DNA from: Paramecium pentaurelia
Taxonomy: Eukaryota; Ciliophora; Oligohymenophorea; Peniculida; Parameciidae
DNA length: 64,000 nt
Direction: 5' to 3'
Assembly (NCBI GenBank): GCA_905183005.1
Contig: CAJJDO010000064.1
Span: 443,978-507,977 of the forward strand
The stretch's first letter is position 1, and each line of letters opens with the position of its first letter. Positions 36,263 through 47,438 of the stretch are shown here, piece by piece. Below the pieces are notes generated by a model that worked only from the letters and a program-made list of their open reading frames with translations, was not told the origin of the DNA and made no database searches. Position numbers and translations under genes: made by a program.

Positions 36263-36560
36263 ATGAAAAAATTATTATACTTAGCTATTGCTTTGGCTTG
36301 TGTCGTAGCATTTATTGCTTTCAACAGTGACATTTAAGAATCTGTTTTTAAGAGAGTAAAAAGACACGATGTTTGGGGACCAACATGCAGATAAAAATGT
36401 GCTGACAACAAAGGTGAAATTTGTGGATGGGTTTCATAAGGATGTTGCACATAAGTATTATGATTATTATTATTTTAAGGAACGTTGCTCATCCGGATTC
36501 AGTGGATAAAAATGCGAAGAAGGATATAAATTACACATCCCAGGATGCACAACATCTTGA
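36263..36560 (+). CDS. Small secreted Cys-rich protein
   Basis: One 25-nt intron (36455-36479) gives 90 aa. The N-terminus MKKLLYLAIALACVVAFIAF is a clear signal peptide. A basic linker (KRVKRHD) that could be cleaved by a prohormone-type protease follows, then a compact mature region with eight cysteines (C-x3-C, ICGW, GCC, ERC, QKC, PGC). It should form four disulfides. I do not recognise the family. A secreted or granule-content protein is likely; toxin-like, defensive or signalling roles cannot be told apart. Confidence 0.78.
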
Positions 36561-36932
36561 TTTAGATAAACATTATTACATTATAGAAAATTATTATAAT
36601 CTTTGCTTTAGGCTATCAAAATCATGCATGGTTTATATATTGTTAAAAATAAATATTTCAAATCATAATTTTAATCGATATCATTAGATATATTAAAAAT
36701 ATAATAACTGAGTAAAAATATTAATCTAAAAATGAACACTCTAAATAAATAATTAAATTGAAAGCTATAGTACAAACATTATCTCAACTAATTTCGATAT
36801 ATTTATCTTAAAGTAAATCAATTATGAGTTTTTGATAAGATCTCTAAAATTAGTTTATAATTAATATCATATATATATATATATATAAATTTCTAATATT
36901 TCAAAATTAAATTTATTCAATTGCCAGTTATT

Positions 36933-38876
36933 TCACTAAATATCCGTAAATGAAAGTTTATTTTGTTCCATAATATCAAAAAGGAAAGAACATATATGAT
37001 CAGGATTGTTTTAAAAGTCTTCAGGTTTTAATTCAATGATTTAAGTATCATCTAATATTGTATTACCATTTAAATACTCAGCATAAAGTATTGCTAAGTC
37101 AACCAGAATTAAATATATAAGACATTAAACTTGAGTAAATTAATGCATTGCTTGGCCTTCTTTATAATATAGATTCTCTGATATCTTTCTGATTTATTAG
37201 AAGATAATTTTATTATTCGTTTATAAAAAATTTTTTTAGTTGTCTAATGTATTATCATCTTTAATCTCAAATATAGAGTTGACCCTATTAAAATATGTTC
37301 TCGAAGTATATATCAGATTGCTGAATAAATTTGATTGCATGCCTTATAAATTAATCAATTAAATATTTTTTAATGAATCTTTAAAAATTTAATACTCTTG
37401 AATTGTTTAATAATGATTTTTAGAATTAACTTCTACCTACAATTCTTTAAGCAATTTTTCAGATAATTTACAGTAATATTTTAAATAATAAGTAAATTCA
37501 CCCTCAAATGAAGAGTAATTCACATCTGAAGGAATTTTTTGAATGAAAATTTGTAATTTTTTACATAGCCTTTATATTAACATACAAATATTCTTCTATT
37601 TTTTCCATCTTGTAATTTCTTTTTAAAAGATTATGTCTTAATTTGATTCAAATGGGAATTAAGATTTACCAATTTAAAACTTTTTTTATTATTATGGATC
37701 TTCAATCACGGAAAATTCCTTAGTCTCAATAATTTAAAATTCTTAAGTTTAACTGTTTATTTAAGAGTTTTCAAAAGATTATCTATGATTTTGGATTTGA
37801 TGATCTATTTATTAATTTTGTTATTATATGTCTTCTTTATATATTATGTTGGATTCATTTATTAAATAGAATTAAGTATTCATAGTTAGGGATATCTCCA
37901 AAATAGATGGTTGTGTTTCTTATAAATTTTTAATCAATTATGATTAATATAATTCCTAAAATTTGAATCTTTTTTCAACATCAAATTAAAGCATTTATTA
38001 AATTATATTTCTAAGTAATTAATTTTCGATTACTTAATAGTTGGCCTCTTATCGCTTTATTTTTTCATATTATGTCTTTTAATTGTTACCTTTATAGGGG
38101 TGCTCTCCTGTAATCATTTAATATAAACAAACACCCAAACTATAAATATCTGCTTAAAATGAATAAAATCTTCCATCTATAACCTCAGGAGCTAAATATA
38201 AATCTAAATATAAATATACCCATATAATAAAAAGTTCCTACCAAAGTCTTTGTTTGATTTGTCACCTATTTAGCAAAGCCTAAATCAAGTAATTTATAGG
38301 ATGCCTATTTAAAAATTGAGTCATATTTATTTTCTTATTTTGATGCAAGTTTGATTAGATTCTCTTCCTTAATCACTACTCCTATATTATCTAATTTCAA
38401 ATCTCTATGAATGATATTATTTTTATGTAAATTTTATAATCCATTCATAATATTTTTAAGAATAATAATTACAATATTCTCTGGTATCCTATTGTTATAA
38501 TATTTTTTCATCATTTAGGATACATCCATTTGACAATACTAAAGATTAAATAATAAAATAGACTTCTAAGACAAAAAATAATGTTTAATCTGATTCTTAA
38601 TATTCATACAATTTGATAACATTTTAATTATCATTAATACTTAATAATCCTTATTCATTCTTAAAATAATCAACTAGATGAGAGTCTATACTAGATATAT
38701 CAACCACCTAAAACAAAATTAAATAACTCACGAACCTTAATGGCTACAAATTCTCCATTTTGATTTTGACACTTAAAAACTTCTGAATAGGTCCCTGATC
38801 CACATTTCTCTGGGTTTTTGTACTTATTTCCAAATTATTTCTTAATTGCTTCGATATTATTTATTGATGACTACAT
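36933..38876 (-). CDS. Ser/Thr protein kinase
   Basis: Three introns, including 38708-38735 (GTTCG donor) and a 28-nt one splitting the APE motif, give about 620 aa. Motifs are CGSGTYSEVFK, VAIK, HRDLKLDNI, and DLG in LLDLGFAK (the DFG position is Leu, which active kinases tolerate). GTFYYMAPEV is assembled across the intron, followed by ADIYSLGVCLYQM. The C-terminal 300 residues are helical and acidic in places, with no recognised domain, ending FDIMEQNKLSFTDIQ. The start MQSSINNIEAIKKQFG directly precedes the Gly loop. The subfamily is not clear. Confidence 0.82.
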
Positions 38877-39235
38877 TGTTTTATTAATAGAAATATAAAA
38901 AATTATTAATTCTAAACTAAAAAATAATTATAAGCAATAATAGTTAAATTAAATTTAGAGAATTTAAGAAATCATTAATGAATCTACTTTTATTTGATTA
39001 ATAGTAATTATAATAATGAATATTATTTAATAAAAATAATAATTCTTAAATGATTTTTCTCAACAAAATGTTATTATGTAAAAGAGATCAATAAGGAATT
39101 GATTTATAACTTGTAGGTTATTTTTTAATACTGATTTATAAGTTTGAATATGAATTATTTAAATAATATAATTTAGAATGTATATATATCCTTAAATTAT
39201 TAAATAAGAATAGTCGTTTTTATTATTTAAAATAA
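38877..39235. other. Divergent intergenic region upstream of the trichocyst gene
   Basis: This is 359 bp between divergent starts. Given the codon quality of the downstream trichocyst gene, a strong promoter is expected here, but I recognise no specific motif. Confidence 0.45.
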
Positions 39236-40377
39236 ATGAGAACAGGATTATTAATTTGCCTGATATTAGGAGTGTTGAGCGTTGAACTCAATATGGAAAG
39301 ACATTCAGAAGAAGTTTTGGCCAAATTAAGAGAATCTAAATGGGCTTCTTTCATAGTTGACTTCGCAGAAGTAGAATTGGGAAGTGGAGGAGCCTTAACA
39401 GAATTGGTTGAAGCTATCAATTAATTGATTGACTAATTAGAGGAGGAATTAGATGACATTCATCATGCTTACTCTAGAAGAACAGATGAACATAATAGAG
39501 ATGTCACAAGATATGAATAAGAAATTTAAGATGCTGATAGAGGTTAATGTTTAAATAATATTATTAGATATTTTCAACGGAGAAGACTTCATTGATAACG
39601 TTCTCATTCCATAAAAATAAAGATTCTAAGATGCTCTTGCTCAATTGAAAACCAACATTGAGGAAAACAGAAGAATTCTTGATTCAGAAACAGTCAACAG
39701 AAAGAAACAACACGAGTAATTCTTATCCAACATAGCTGAAATTAATGAAGCTATTGGTGCTGTCGATGAATCCTTAGGATTACTTTCTTAAATTACTAAC
39801 CCATCACTTGTCTAATTCAAGAGAGTCTAAACCAATTTAGGTAGAATCCAAACTTCATTCTAAAACCATTCTTCATTTGCTCCAATTATCAAAGCCTTAC
39901 TTGAATTAGCAACAGAATAAAACTTTGCCGATTAAGGATCAGTTTCATAATTGGTTAAGATCTTTAATGAATTGAGAGTCTAATTTGTTGATACATTAAA
40001 CTAAGAAACAGCTGATGAAAGTTCAGCTGAAACTAAATTCGCTGAGAGAGTAGCCTAATTAGAAAAAGAATTTGCTGAATTCTAAAGAGCTGTCCTCATA
40101 AAGAATTCTGAAATTGCTGCTAATGAATGTAAGAATTAATATTAATTTTATAGAAAAATTAGGAGAAACCATCGTTTATGTTGGATAAAGAAAAGATGAC
40201 AGAGCCACTCTTTAAGCTTAATTATAAGCTGAAAATGATAACTATGCTTCTGAAACCGATCTCTACAACAGAACTGTTGCAGAATATAACAAAGAAATCG
40301 AGATCAGTAAGCAAGCTCTTGGTTTATTAACCTAACCAAGCTTTGAATAATATGTCAAATCTAAAGTTGGAATTTGA
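39236..40377 (+). CDS. Trichocyst matrix protein (TMP) precursor
   Basis: Two 25-nt introns (39543-39567 and 40129-40153) give 363 aa. There is a signal peptide (MRTGLLICLILGVLSVEL), then heptad-rich segments typical of TMPs: LAKLRESKWASFIVDFAEVE, EAINQLIDQLEEELDDIHH, the EDFIDNVL linker and the mirrored second half (KFAERVAQLEKEFAEFQ; LQAQLQAENDNYASETDLY). TMP precursors are cleaved into two polypeptides that crystallise in the trichocyst and expand on exocytosis. Third positions are more GC-rich than in neighbouring genes, as expected of a highly expressed gene. Two tiny introns and the length agree with the family. This gene strongly supports a Paramecium origin. Confidence 0.93.
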
Positions 40378-40428
40378 TCCATATTGGCACATTCAAATAA
40401 TATATTAACAATCATTATTCCAATTTCA

Positions 40429-41711
40429 TCATTATTTTTAGTGATGATTTATAATCTATTATTGTTGATGTTATTCTGTATTTGTTCTTTTCATCTCTTC
40501 AAAAATATCAGGTCTTATTTAAACTGGCAATGATGTTTCTATACCTCCAAACAATTTCTCATTCTCCTCTTCTTTCATTACTATTGGTTACTATTGTATT
40601 GAATGAATTAAACTGGGATTCATATACAAAAAACTCATCATTGGTGTTTCAAACTTATACATTCGATTTATTTCAGGATCCGATGAAGACATTAATGATT
40701 CCTTTAACCAATTTTGAAAATCCTAAAATTGTTTCAATGCTTCAGGATATTAATTTATTCTGTATGAATCTGACCTTATAGAATCCTAAAAAAATGAAAA
40801 TGGATCTATTATTTATGGGAATTATGATTATTATATTTGAGAATGTTACAATGATGGAAATTATGATTAAGAAAATTATATTTATTATTACTATTATTAA
40901 GACTATTAAGTTTAAAACTATGTAAATGGTATTGATTAACTTTGTTACTCTGGTTACTTTTATTATTATTTGTTCTCTTGATTTATATTTTTTGGCATTT
41001 CATCTAATTATTCTTCCATTTTGAATGATTATTAAATTTTCTTAAATTTTCTTATTTTCTTCATACCCTAACTTTATTTCAATCCTTCCTCATCTAAAAT
41101 CCTAACTTTACTAGGTACGATATAATAAGGATTCTACACTTTTCCATATTATTTTCTTATAAATGAATAAAATCTATTTTTGATCATGTTTTCCTAAATT
41201 TTATTTAATTTTTACAGGTCTTCCTGGCATTTTCTTTGACATATCTGACCATCTTGTACCCATCTTCTAATACATCTCCCAAATCTTTTTATCTTCCTAC
41301 TTAGTCCAAGGCGTTTTTATAATATTAGAATCTAAATGGTTTACATATCTCTCCCTTATTTATCTACCAGTTCTATTAGGTATCTCATTAGCTATTTATT
41401 TCCAATTAAATTAATAAATTTTTGTAAGTCTTAATACTTCTTTATCTTCTTCTTCTGTCCATTTTTGATTTCTTTCATTCTAACTCTTATTTAAATCTTT
41501 TTACCTCTTTTGGTTTTATTCTTTTCCATCTTTATGCACATTAGGATGCATTTCTACCTGGAACAAACTCTGCAATCAACTTCCAATTTGAACCGTGTTT
41601 AAAAACAGCAGCATGCAATTTATTATCCTCTTCTTCTTTCCAATACTTTCGACTTTGTAATTTTTTATCACAATCTTATTCAAAAACTTAATTATTTCCT
41701 CTTCTTTTCAT
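40429..41711 (-). CDS. Three-repeat Myb protein with Q-rich C-terminus
   Basis: Introns 41480-41504 and 41194-41215 give 411 aa. Three Myb repeats are visible: R1 KYWKEEEDNKLHAAV..NWKLIAEFVPGRNASQCAQRW, R2 KWTEEEDKEVLRL..NWKQIANEIPNRTGRQIRERY, and R3 PWTKQEDKKIWEMY..RWSDMSKKMPGRP..NMIKNRF. Each keeps the spaced aromatic residues (one is a Tyr in R1). After about 20 basic residues a Gln-rich low-complexity stretch of roughly 60 residues follows, then an acidic, hydrophobic region (ALKQFQDFQNWLKESLM) suited to transactivation. The start MKRRGNNQVFEQD is the first ATG after an in-frame TGA. This is a nuclear DNA-binding factor of the c-Myb type; targets are unknown. Confidence 0.9.
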
Positions 41712-42408
41712 TCTAATGATTATATTTGTTGTTAAGTCGTACCTTTTTCACCTGGGAATAACAATATTTATTAATTTGTTAAAGAAAATTCATTATTAAA
41801 AATTGGAAGAATTCTTTAAAAATCATCTCTTTTGACAATTTTTAAAGGGTAATACTAGCATAGAAGATTGTCATTAATTTAAATACTTTAATAACATTTT
41901 GATATATAAGAAAAAAAAAAGTGAAAAATATAAAAATTGATTTTTATGAATAAACATTCTTTTTAATTTAATATATAAATATACTGAATTTCTTGATAGA
42001 TTTATTTAAAATCAAAGTCTTTATTTTAATATGATGCATGATGATAAAAATGTTAACTATCTAATGGAAGTAATCATTTTAGAAATAAATCTATATCTTT
42101 TAGGAAGCTTTAAAATTAAAAGTAATTCTTTATACTTAGTTTATTTAATAACATTTTTTTTAATTAAAATTTTATTTAAAATTTATTTTTCTTAGAAGAA
42201 CAATTTAAATTTTATTTATTTGTAATATATTCCATTTTCATAATATCTACCTGAATGATTTGAATTTTATTACAAAATAAAAAAAACAGAATTGTATTTT
42301 ACACAATTTTTCATTTATTCAGATTGAAAGAATTAATATAATGAAGCATAGAATTATCAAAAGATAATTGAATAAAAATCATTTGTTTTTTATAGATCTA
42401 CATTGTTA
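41712..42408. other. Gene-free region, low complexity
   Basis: This is 697 bp, extremely AT-rich with an A10-type run near 41910 and many T runs. I found no frame with protein-like composition. It carries the promoter of the Myb gene and the 3' end of the next minus-strand gene. Confidence 0.5.
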
Positions 42409-42873
42409 TCAGTTTATGAATTTCTTTATAGCTTTGCTGATCTTTTAAGAATATTTTGTTTTAAATCTCTTTATTTTTGGTGAAGCATTTAATTCTAAAT
42501 AATTTATTTCATCAACTTCCAAAATATTGATATCTTCTGTATTAATAAAATTAGTCTATAGAACTTTATTAGAATTGGTCCATTCTATTTCTAGGTTCTG
42601 TTACAAATTTTTTTTTTATTCAAAAAATTAATTGCTTATGTTTTGGGAGTTGTTAAAAAAATTTTGCTTCAAATTTGTAATGTCCAATTTTGTTTATACT
42701 TTCTTTAATTAATTAGCATCTTCAAATATGTCTATTCCTATTCTTTTTTGTAGATTAGAACCTATGCTGGAGCCATCTTCACATCGTTCAAAAATAGCAT
42801 CTAATCTATAAAGTGGATAATTATTGTTTTTCTTTCTTTAATTCACATTTAAATATGTTCTTTAACAATCCAT
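42409..42873 (-). CDS. Hypothetical 154-aa protein
   Basis: This is an intronless frame from MDCQRTYLNVNQRKKNN to the TGA at 42409-42411. It is polar with a few hydrophobic positions (YPLYRLDAIFERCEDG; NYLELNASPKIKRFK) and a basic C-terminus. No family is recognised. The composition is less skewed than surrounding non-coding sequence, which supports a real gene. Confidence 0.6.
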
Positions 42874-43107
42874 AATTAATTTATATATTATTATTTTATT
42901 ATTTTGAGTAAATTAAAATGCATTATAATAAGAGATTTATTCTATTAGTAATTTCTAATTAATTTTCAATCGAAATTGATTGAGGTAGTTAAGCTAAGTT
43001 TTTTGATTTAGAAAATTATATAAATATATTAATCTACGATTATTTCACATATTGATACTATTTGAAAGAATCTTATTCTAGAATCTCTAAATATCCTTTC
43101 CTGTAAA

Positions 43108-43907
43108 TCAAGGCATTATTTTACTTTTATATAATTTTGAAAAATTAAAATTATTCCTCAGCAGGTCTCTAAATTCATTAAGGATGATAAAAAATTCATA
43201 TACATTTTAGCATTTAATAGAAGTAAAAAAACTCACCAAATAATTATCAAATGTAAATGTAAGCACATATTTATTTGGGTATGTATTTAGAAATTTATAG
43301 AACACTTTTTTCTGAATGAATTCTAAATTCTATTCTATTGTATAAATCTGATATATACAAATTCTAATTTAATATTTTTCGATGATAAATAAGTATCTAA
43401 TCTAAAATTTGTGTTTTTGCAAATATGTATATATTTTTAAATAAGAAAATTTTATTATTTCTTTCTGTTACCATTTAATTTTTATAAAATTTATTTGTAA
43501 ATACATTAAGATTTTTAATGATTGTAATTATATCAATCTATTTTGAAAGTTCCCCTTATAACATAGTATATATCAAACAAATGATAAATAAAAATACATA
43601 AAGATTTTATTTATGAATAAAATTGCTCAATTAATTTTTATAATTCCTAATATTTATTTTTAGCATTCTAAAATACTTAGAAATTCTTAATTTATCTTAT
43701 AAATTATCATATTTTTATTTGTTTATACTAATCATTATTTTCTTTAATCAATCTTTTTTTATGATTTTAGTTTTTTAAATATTCTACTTCTATTTTAAAG
43801 TGTTCAAATCATAAAAGTACTTTCTTTTATATAGTTTTTGTTTTAATAAGAAAGAAATTATTTTATAAATTCATTAAAGTAATATCATTCTATTTCATGT
43901 TAGCCAT
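43108..43907 (-). CDS. Possible membrane protein, model unresolved
   Basis: Reading the minus strand gives protein-like segments in compatible frames: start MANMKQNDITLMNL, a probable membrane span (LYVFLFIICLIYTM), then a basic helical stretch and a C-terminal part (FLNTYPNKYVLTFTFDN; EFFIILNEFRDLLRNN) ending near 43108. At least two splice sites or indels are needed to join them and I could not close the frame. It may be a small membrane protein gene or a decayed one. Confidence 0.3.
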
Positions 43908-44085
43908 CTAATTAATCAATATTTAGATTAAAATGACTCTATAAGATTACTTATTACTTTTACTAAAGCAAGGATTTTACTTATATCAATTTATACATGA
44001 CTCTTAATTTAAAGAATATATAAACAATTGACAACTACATATTCAATTGGTTATTTTAATACACAGATTTAGATATTTATCATTT

Positions 44086-45280
44086 ATGATTTGTTTCTTT
44101 TTCTTTATAATATTGAATTAAGCAAATACACACAATTGGCCTTATCTGCCAGTCATTAGCTACTACAATGTATTGCAATTAATTATGTAGATTGCTTTCA
44201 TGTTGGAAGCAGAAATCCACAATACTTAATTGTTTTTTATCATTGATACTGGGTCAAGTGTGACTATGATAGAGTCTATTTATAAACAATCTCAAACATT
44301 TTAAAATCTAAACTAAACTTATGAGCAACAATATGACTTAGGTAAATGCAAAGGAATATTTGGAATGGATAGACTAGTATTATCGAAATAATTATATATT
44401 CCTTAATTTACAATGGCATATGGGACATGTTAGAAAATGCCAGTATATTTATTAATGTTATTAGTTCTTTGATTAATACATTGGTCTGATGGGTTTGTCA
44501 AACAGATTTCAAGTAAAACATGTTTTCGAGGATTAATAATTTCACAGCTCCATCTTTGGATTGGAGTTTAGGAAAAATAATGAGTCAAGGCTTTATTACA
44601 ATATTACAAATATAGAAGAGAAGGTCACTTGGCATTAATTGAATGTAGATCACAGATGGATGATTAAAATGCTGGGTGTTTATATAGATAATTAAGATGT
44701 GACTGATATATTTACAGGGAGTGCCTTTTTAGATAGTGGATATAGTTGTTTGGTTCTCACTTAAAGTAAATGAAGTTTACATATAATTAGATTAATTTGC
44801 ATATATTTGGGAAAAGAATTTAAAATCATTATGTAAAATAATCGATAAATCAATATATTGTGATTGCAACTATAATAATTTCCCTAACTTCACAATATAT
44901 TTTGAAGGTGCCAAAATTGTTATTGAATCTTAGAATTACTTTCCATATTCATATAGTAAATAATAAATTAATTTAAGATGACAAACTTTGTAAATTATGT
45001 ATCAGTTAACATAATCGTGATTATTTAATTTTAGGATTGCCATTTATAATGTCTACAACAGTGTTATTCGATAAAACTAATTAAAAAATTGGTTTAGTTG
45101 AGTAAGTATTATATATATATCCTTAGTTCATTTGACATTCATTAAATATCTCCAATTTATTTTCATCTCCAACTCATAATGGTTAGCACTTTAACATTAG
45201 TCATAATATTCTATGCATCATAGAAAGAAAGGACTTTTGTTAAAGTTGATATTGAACTTCGAAATTTGGAATATTTATGA
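44086..45280 (+). CDS. Pepsin-family aspartyl protease with C-terminal membrane anchor
   Basis: Introns 44443-44464, 44766-44790, 44956-44977 and 45102-45126 close a 366-aa frame. It starts with a hydrophobic signal (MICFFFFIILNQA). The N-lobe catalytic motif is FFIIDTGSS, and the C-lobe motif is SAFLDSGYS, so both aspartates are present, with DSG in the second lobe. IGLMGLSNRF and LILGLPFI match family segments. After the protease core, splicing at a GTAAGT donor adds a hydrophobic span (STLTLVIIFYAS) and a short tail, suggesting a membrane-tethered lysosomal or surface enzyme. The region before DTGSS reads well in two frames, so one more intron or an error there is possible. Confidence 0.82.
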
Positions 45281-45562
45281 TTCTCATAAATGTTTATAGG
45301 TTTATAAATTCAGTAAATAATAATTCAATTCTTTTTCGAATAACTTGATATTCTTTAAGCCAAAGCAGAATTCCCTTTAAATTATTCAACAAGTTTTTAT
45401 ATTATTTCGCTATTCTGATGTGAACTATTATTATTGTGATTAGTGGCTTAATGTGAAGAGCTATTATCAACACTAATAAAATAATATAAAACAAAGTATA
45501 TTACCTAAATTCTGAAGTCTTGTTATAAAATTATTGTCTAGTATCTTATTAAGATTATTTTT

Positions 45563-47266
45563 TCATGGCATTTGAGCCATTATTAGAATTTCTATATTAA
45601 TATTTAATATTTACTTGGGAGAATTCAAAAATTTTAAAGTTGGAGAGGGATTATGAGATCTACTCTAAGGGGAATTTTAGGATTTAAATGTTTTTCTAAT
45701 ATAATTTATAAATAATTACTTAATTCCTTCTTATCTTTATTTAAGTGATTCTTTAATTATTTTTAAATCAATCATGGAATTAGTTTGTAAAGAACGTACA
45801 AATTGCGATTGTTTTCTAAGAGTATCTGTTTATGATAAATTATCTAAAAATAATTAAATAGAAAATTACTTAATTTAGATTACAATTCATTAATAATTTA
45901 ATCTTTTGAAGCTAATTGATTTTACAATTTAGTTGTCAATTCATTTAATTCTAATTTCTCTTATTTGATTCCTAAAATTTATAAATTTAATTCATTTATT
46001 TTTGAATCAATAGATTAATCCACTGTTTTTTTATTCATTTATTATTCATAATCTTAATAAATTTTTGATAATTATGTTCTTAATAATTTAATTTCTCCTA
46101 ATTCAGCCTTAAGACTAGTAATTAATGTTCGATGTTCATCCATTTTTTCTTCTTCATCCATATTAAGTATCTATTTTATTTTGGTTTATAAAAGTTAAAT
46201 TAAATCAAATAGATCTTTCTTATTTAAATCAACTTATTAATCGATTAATCGTAAGATTTATCCAATCTTAAATTGAACACTATCATATTATGTCTAACTT
46301 AAATAAACTTCCTTTTAATTTTTAACATTCATTTCAGTAAATGATTATGATAATGATACATGATAAGGTTGTTTAATCTATTATTATTAATAAATATATG
46401 GTTGTTAAAAAGTAATTTAAGATTTAGATAATTATGATTAATGTTATAATTACTATTCTTATTATTATGATTATGATTTAAGCATTGTAATTTAAAATTT
46501 GGCATTATTTAGATCATTTTTTAAAGAGACTATCTATTTCTTATAAAAATCTTCTTAATCATACAATTATTCATTCAAAGTTGTAATTTTATATTCAGTT
46601 TCTAATTGAAGTTCAATTTATTTAACTTTTTCTTGATTACATTTCTTTTTCAGAATAAAATTCTCTTTTTCCAACTCTTTGATTTTAACATCCATGACTG
46701 CAATTTGCTCCTTATACTAAAGATAGAGTGAAGTCTTACTTCTTCTTTCTATCTACTGTTCTCAAGTTCTAAACGAACTATTAAGTCTTTTTCTAATGAC
46801 TTCTTACTGAACTTTAATTACTAACTATTGACCATACTCATATTATCTAAATTAAAATCTTAACTTGAGGGTTTGGAATGCTTAATAGATAAGAGATTAA
46901 GATTACATTTTACAATTAACTGGGTGTTTATTCTTCTGGTATTTCTGAAAGAGGATTGTTAAAAACTGACTTTGAATAGAGCATGTCATCATCATCTTGA
47001 TTCATACCCATAATTTAGGAATGAGTTAAAAATGGTACTCTTGGAGATGAAACATCTATTTAAGTTTTAGGAGTAGTTTCTGTTGGAATCTCTTGCTCTT
47101 CAGGTTCTAGATGTTCAATGTTCCTTATGGCAGTTTTGGGAGTGTCTTTCTATTGTTGGATGTTACAAGATGGAAAAGAAACTCTATATGGTATGTTGAT
47201 GTCTAGTTCTCGTTTGATATGTAAAGGAGATTACTCTTCTTCATATATCATCTCCACTTAATCCAT
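45563..47266 (-). CDS. Coiled-coil protein
   Basis: Three introns of 26, 23 and 26 nt close 542 aa. The first intron fuses an acidic N-terminal part (MDQVEMIYEEEQSPLHIKRE; PEEQEIPTETTPKTQID) to what would otherwise look like a separate gene starting MSMVNSQQ. The middle and C-terminal parts are coiled coil (LIVRLELENSRQKEEYKEQ; KKCNQEKVKQIELQLETEY) broken by a Gln-rich patch. The tail is Ser/Pro/Lys-rich (SQNSPQSRSHNPSPTL). It is probably structural; no named family. Confidence 0.72.
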
Positions 47267-47438
47267 TTATTAATAAACAAAATAAATTAATATCAATATT
47301 CAATGAAGACAATGAGATCTTCGAACATATATTTAATCATTCTTTATAAATTTTATTATTCTTTTTCCATATTGAGCCTATTGTCTAAAAGAATCCTTTA
47401 AAAGTAAGTTATAAATAAAGAATTTAATTAAAATTCTA

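Noticed and set aside
40482..40781. Plus-strand 99-codon frame
   Set aside because: It lies antisense to the Q-rich part of the Myb gene and is open only because of that region's composition.
45563..46841. Separate gene starting MSMVNSQQ
   Set aside because: A 26-nt intron joins it in frame to the upstream acidic segment starting at 47266, and the combined length closes exactly, so it is treated as one gene.
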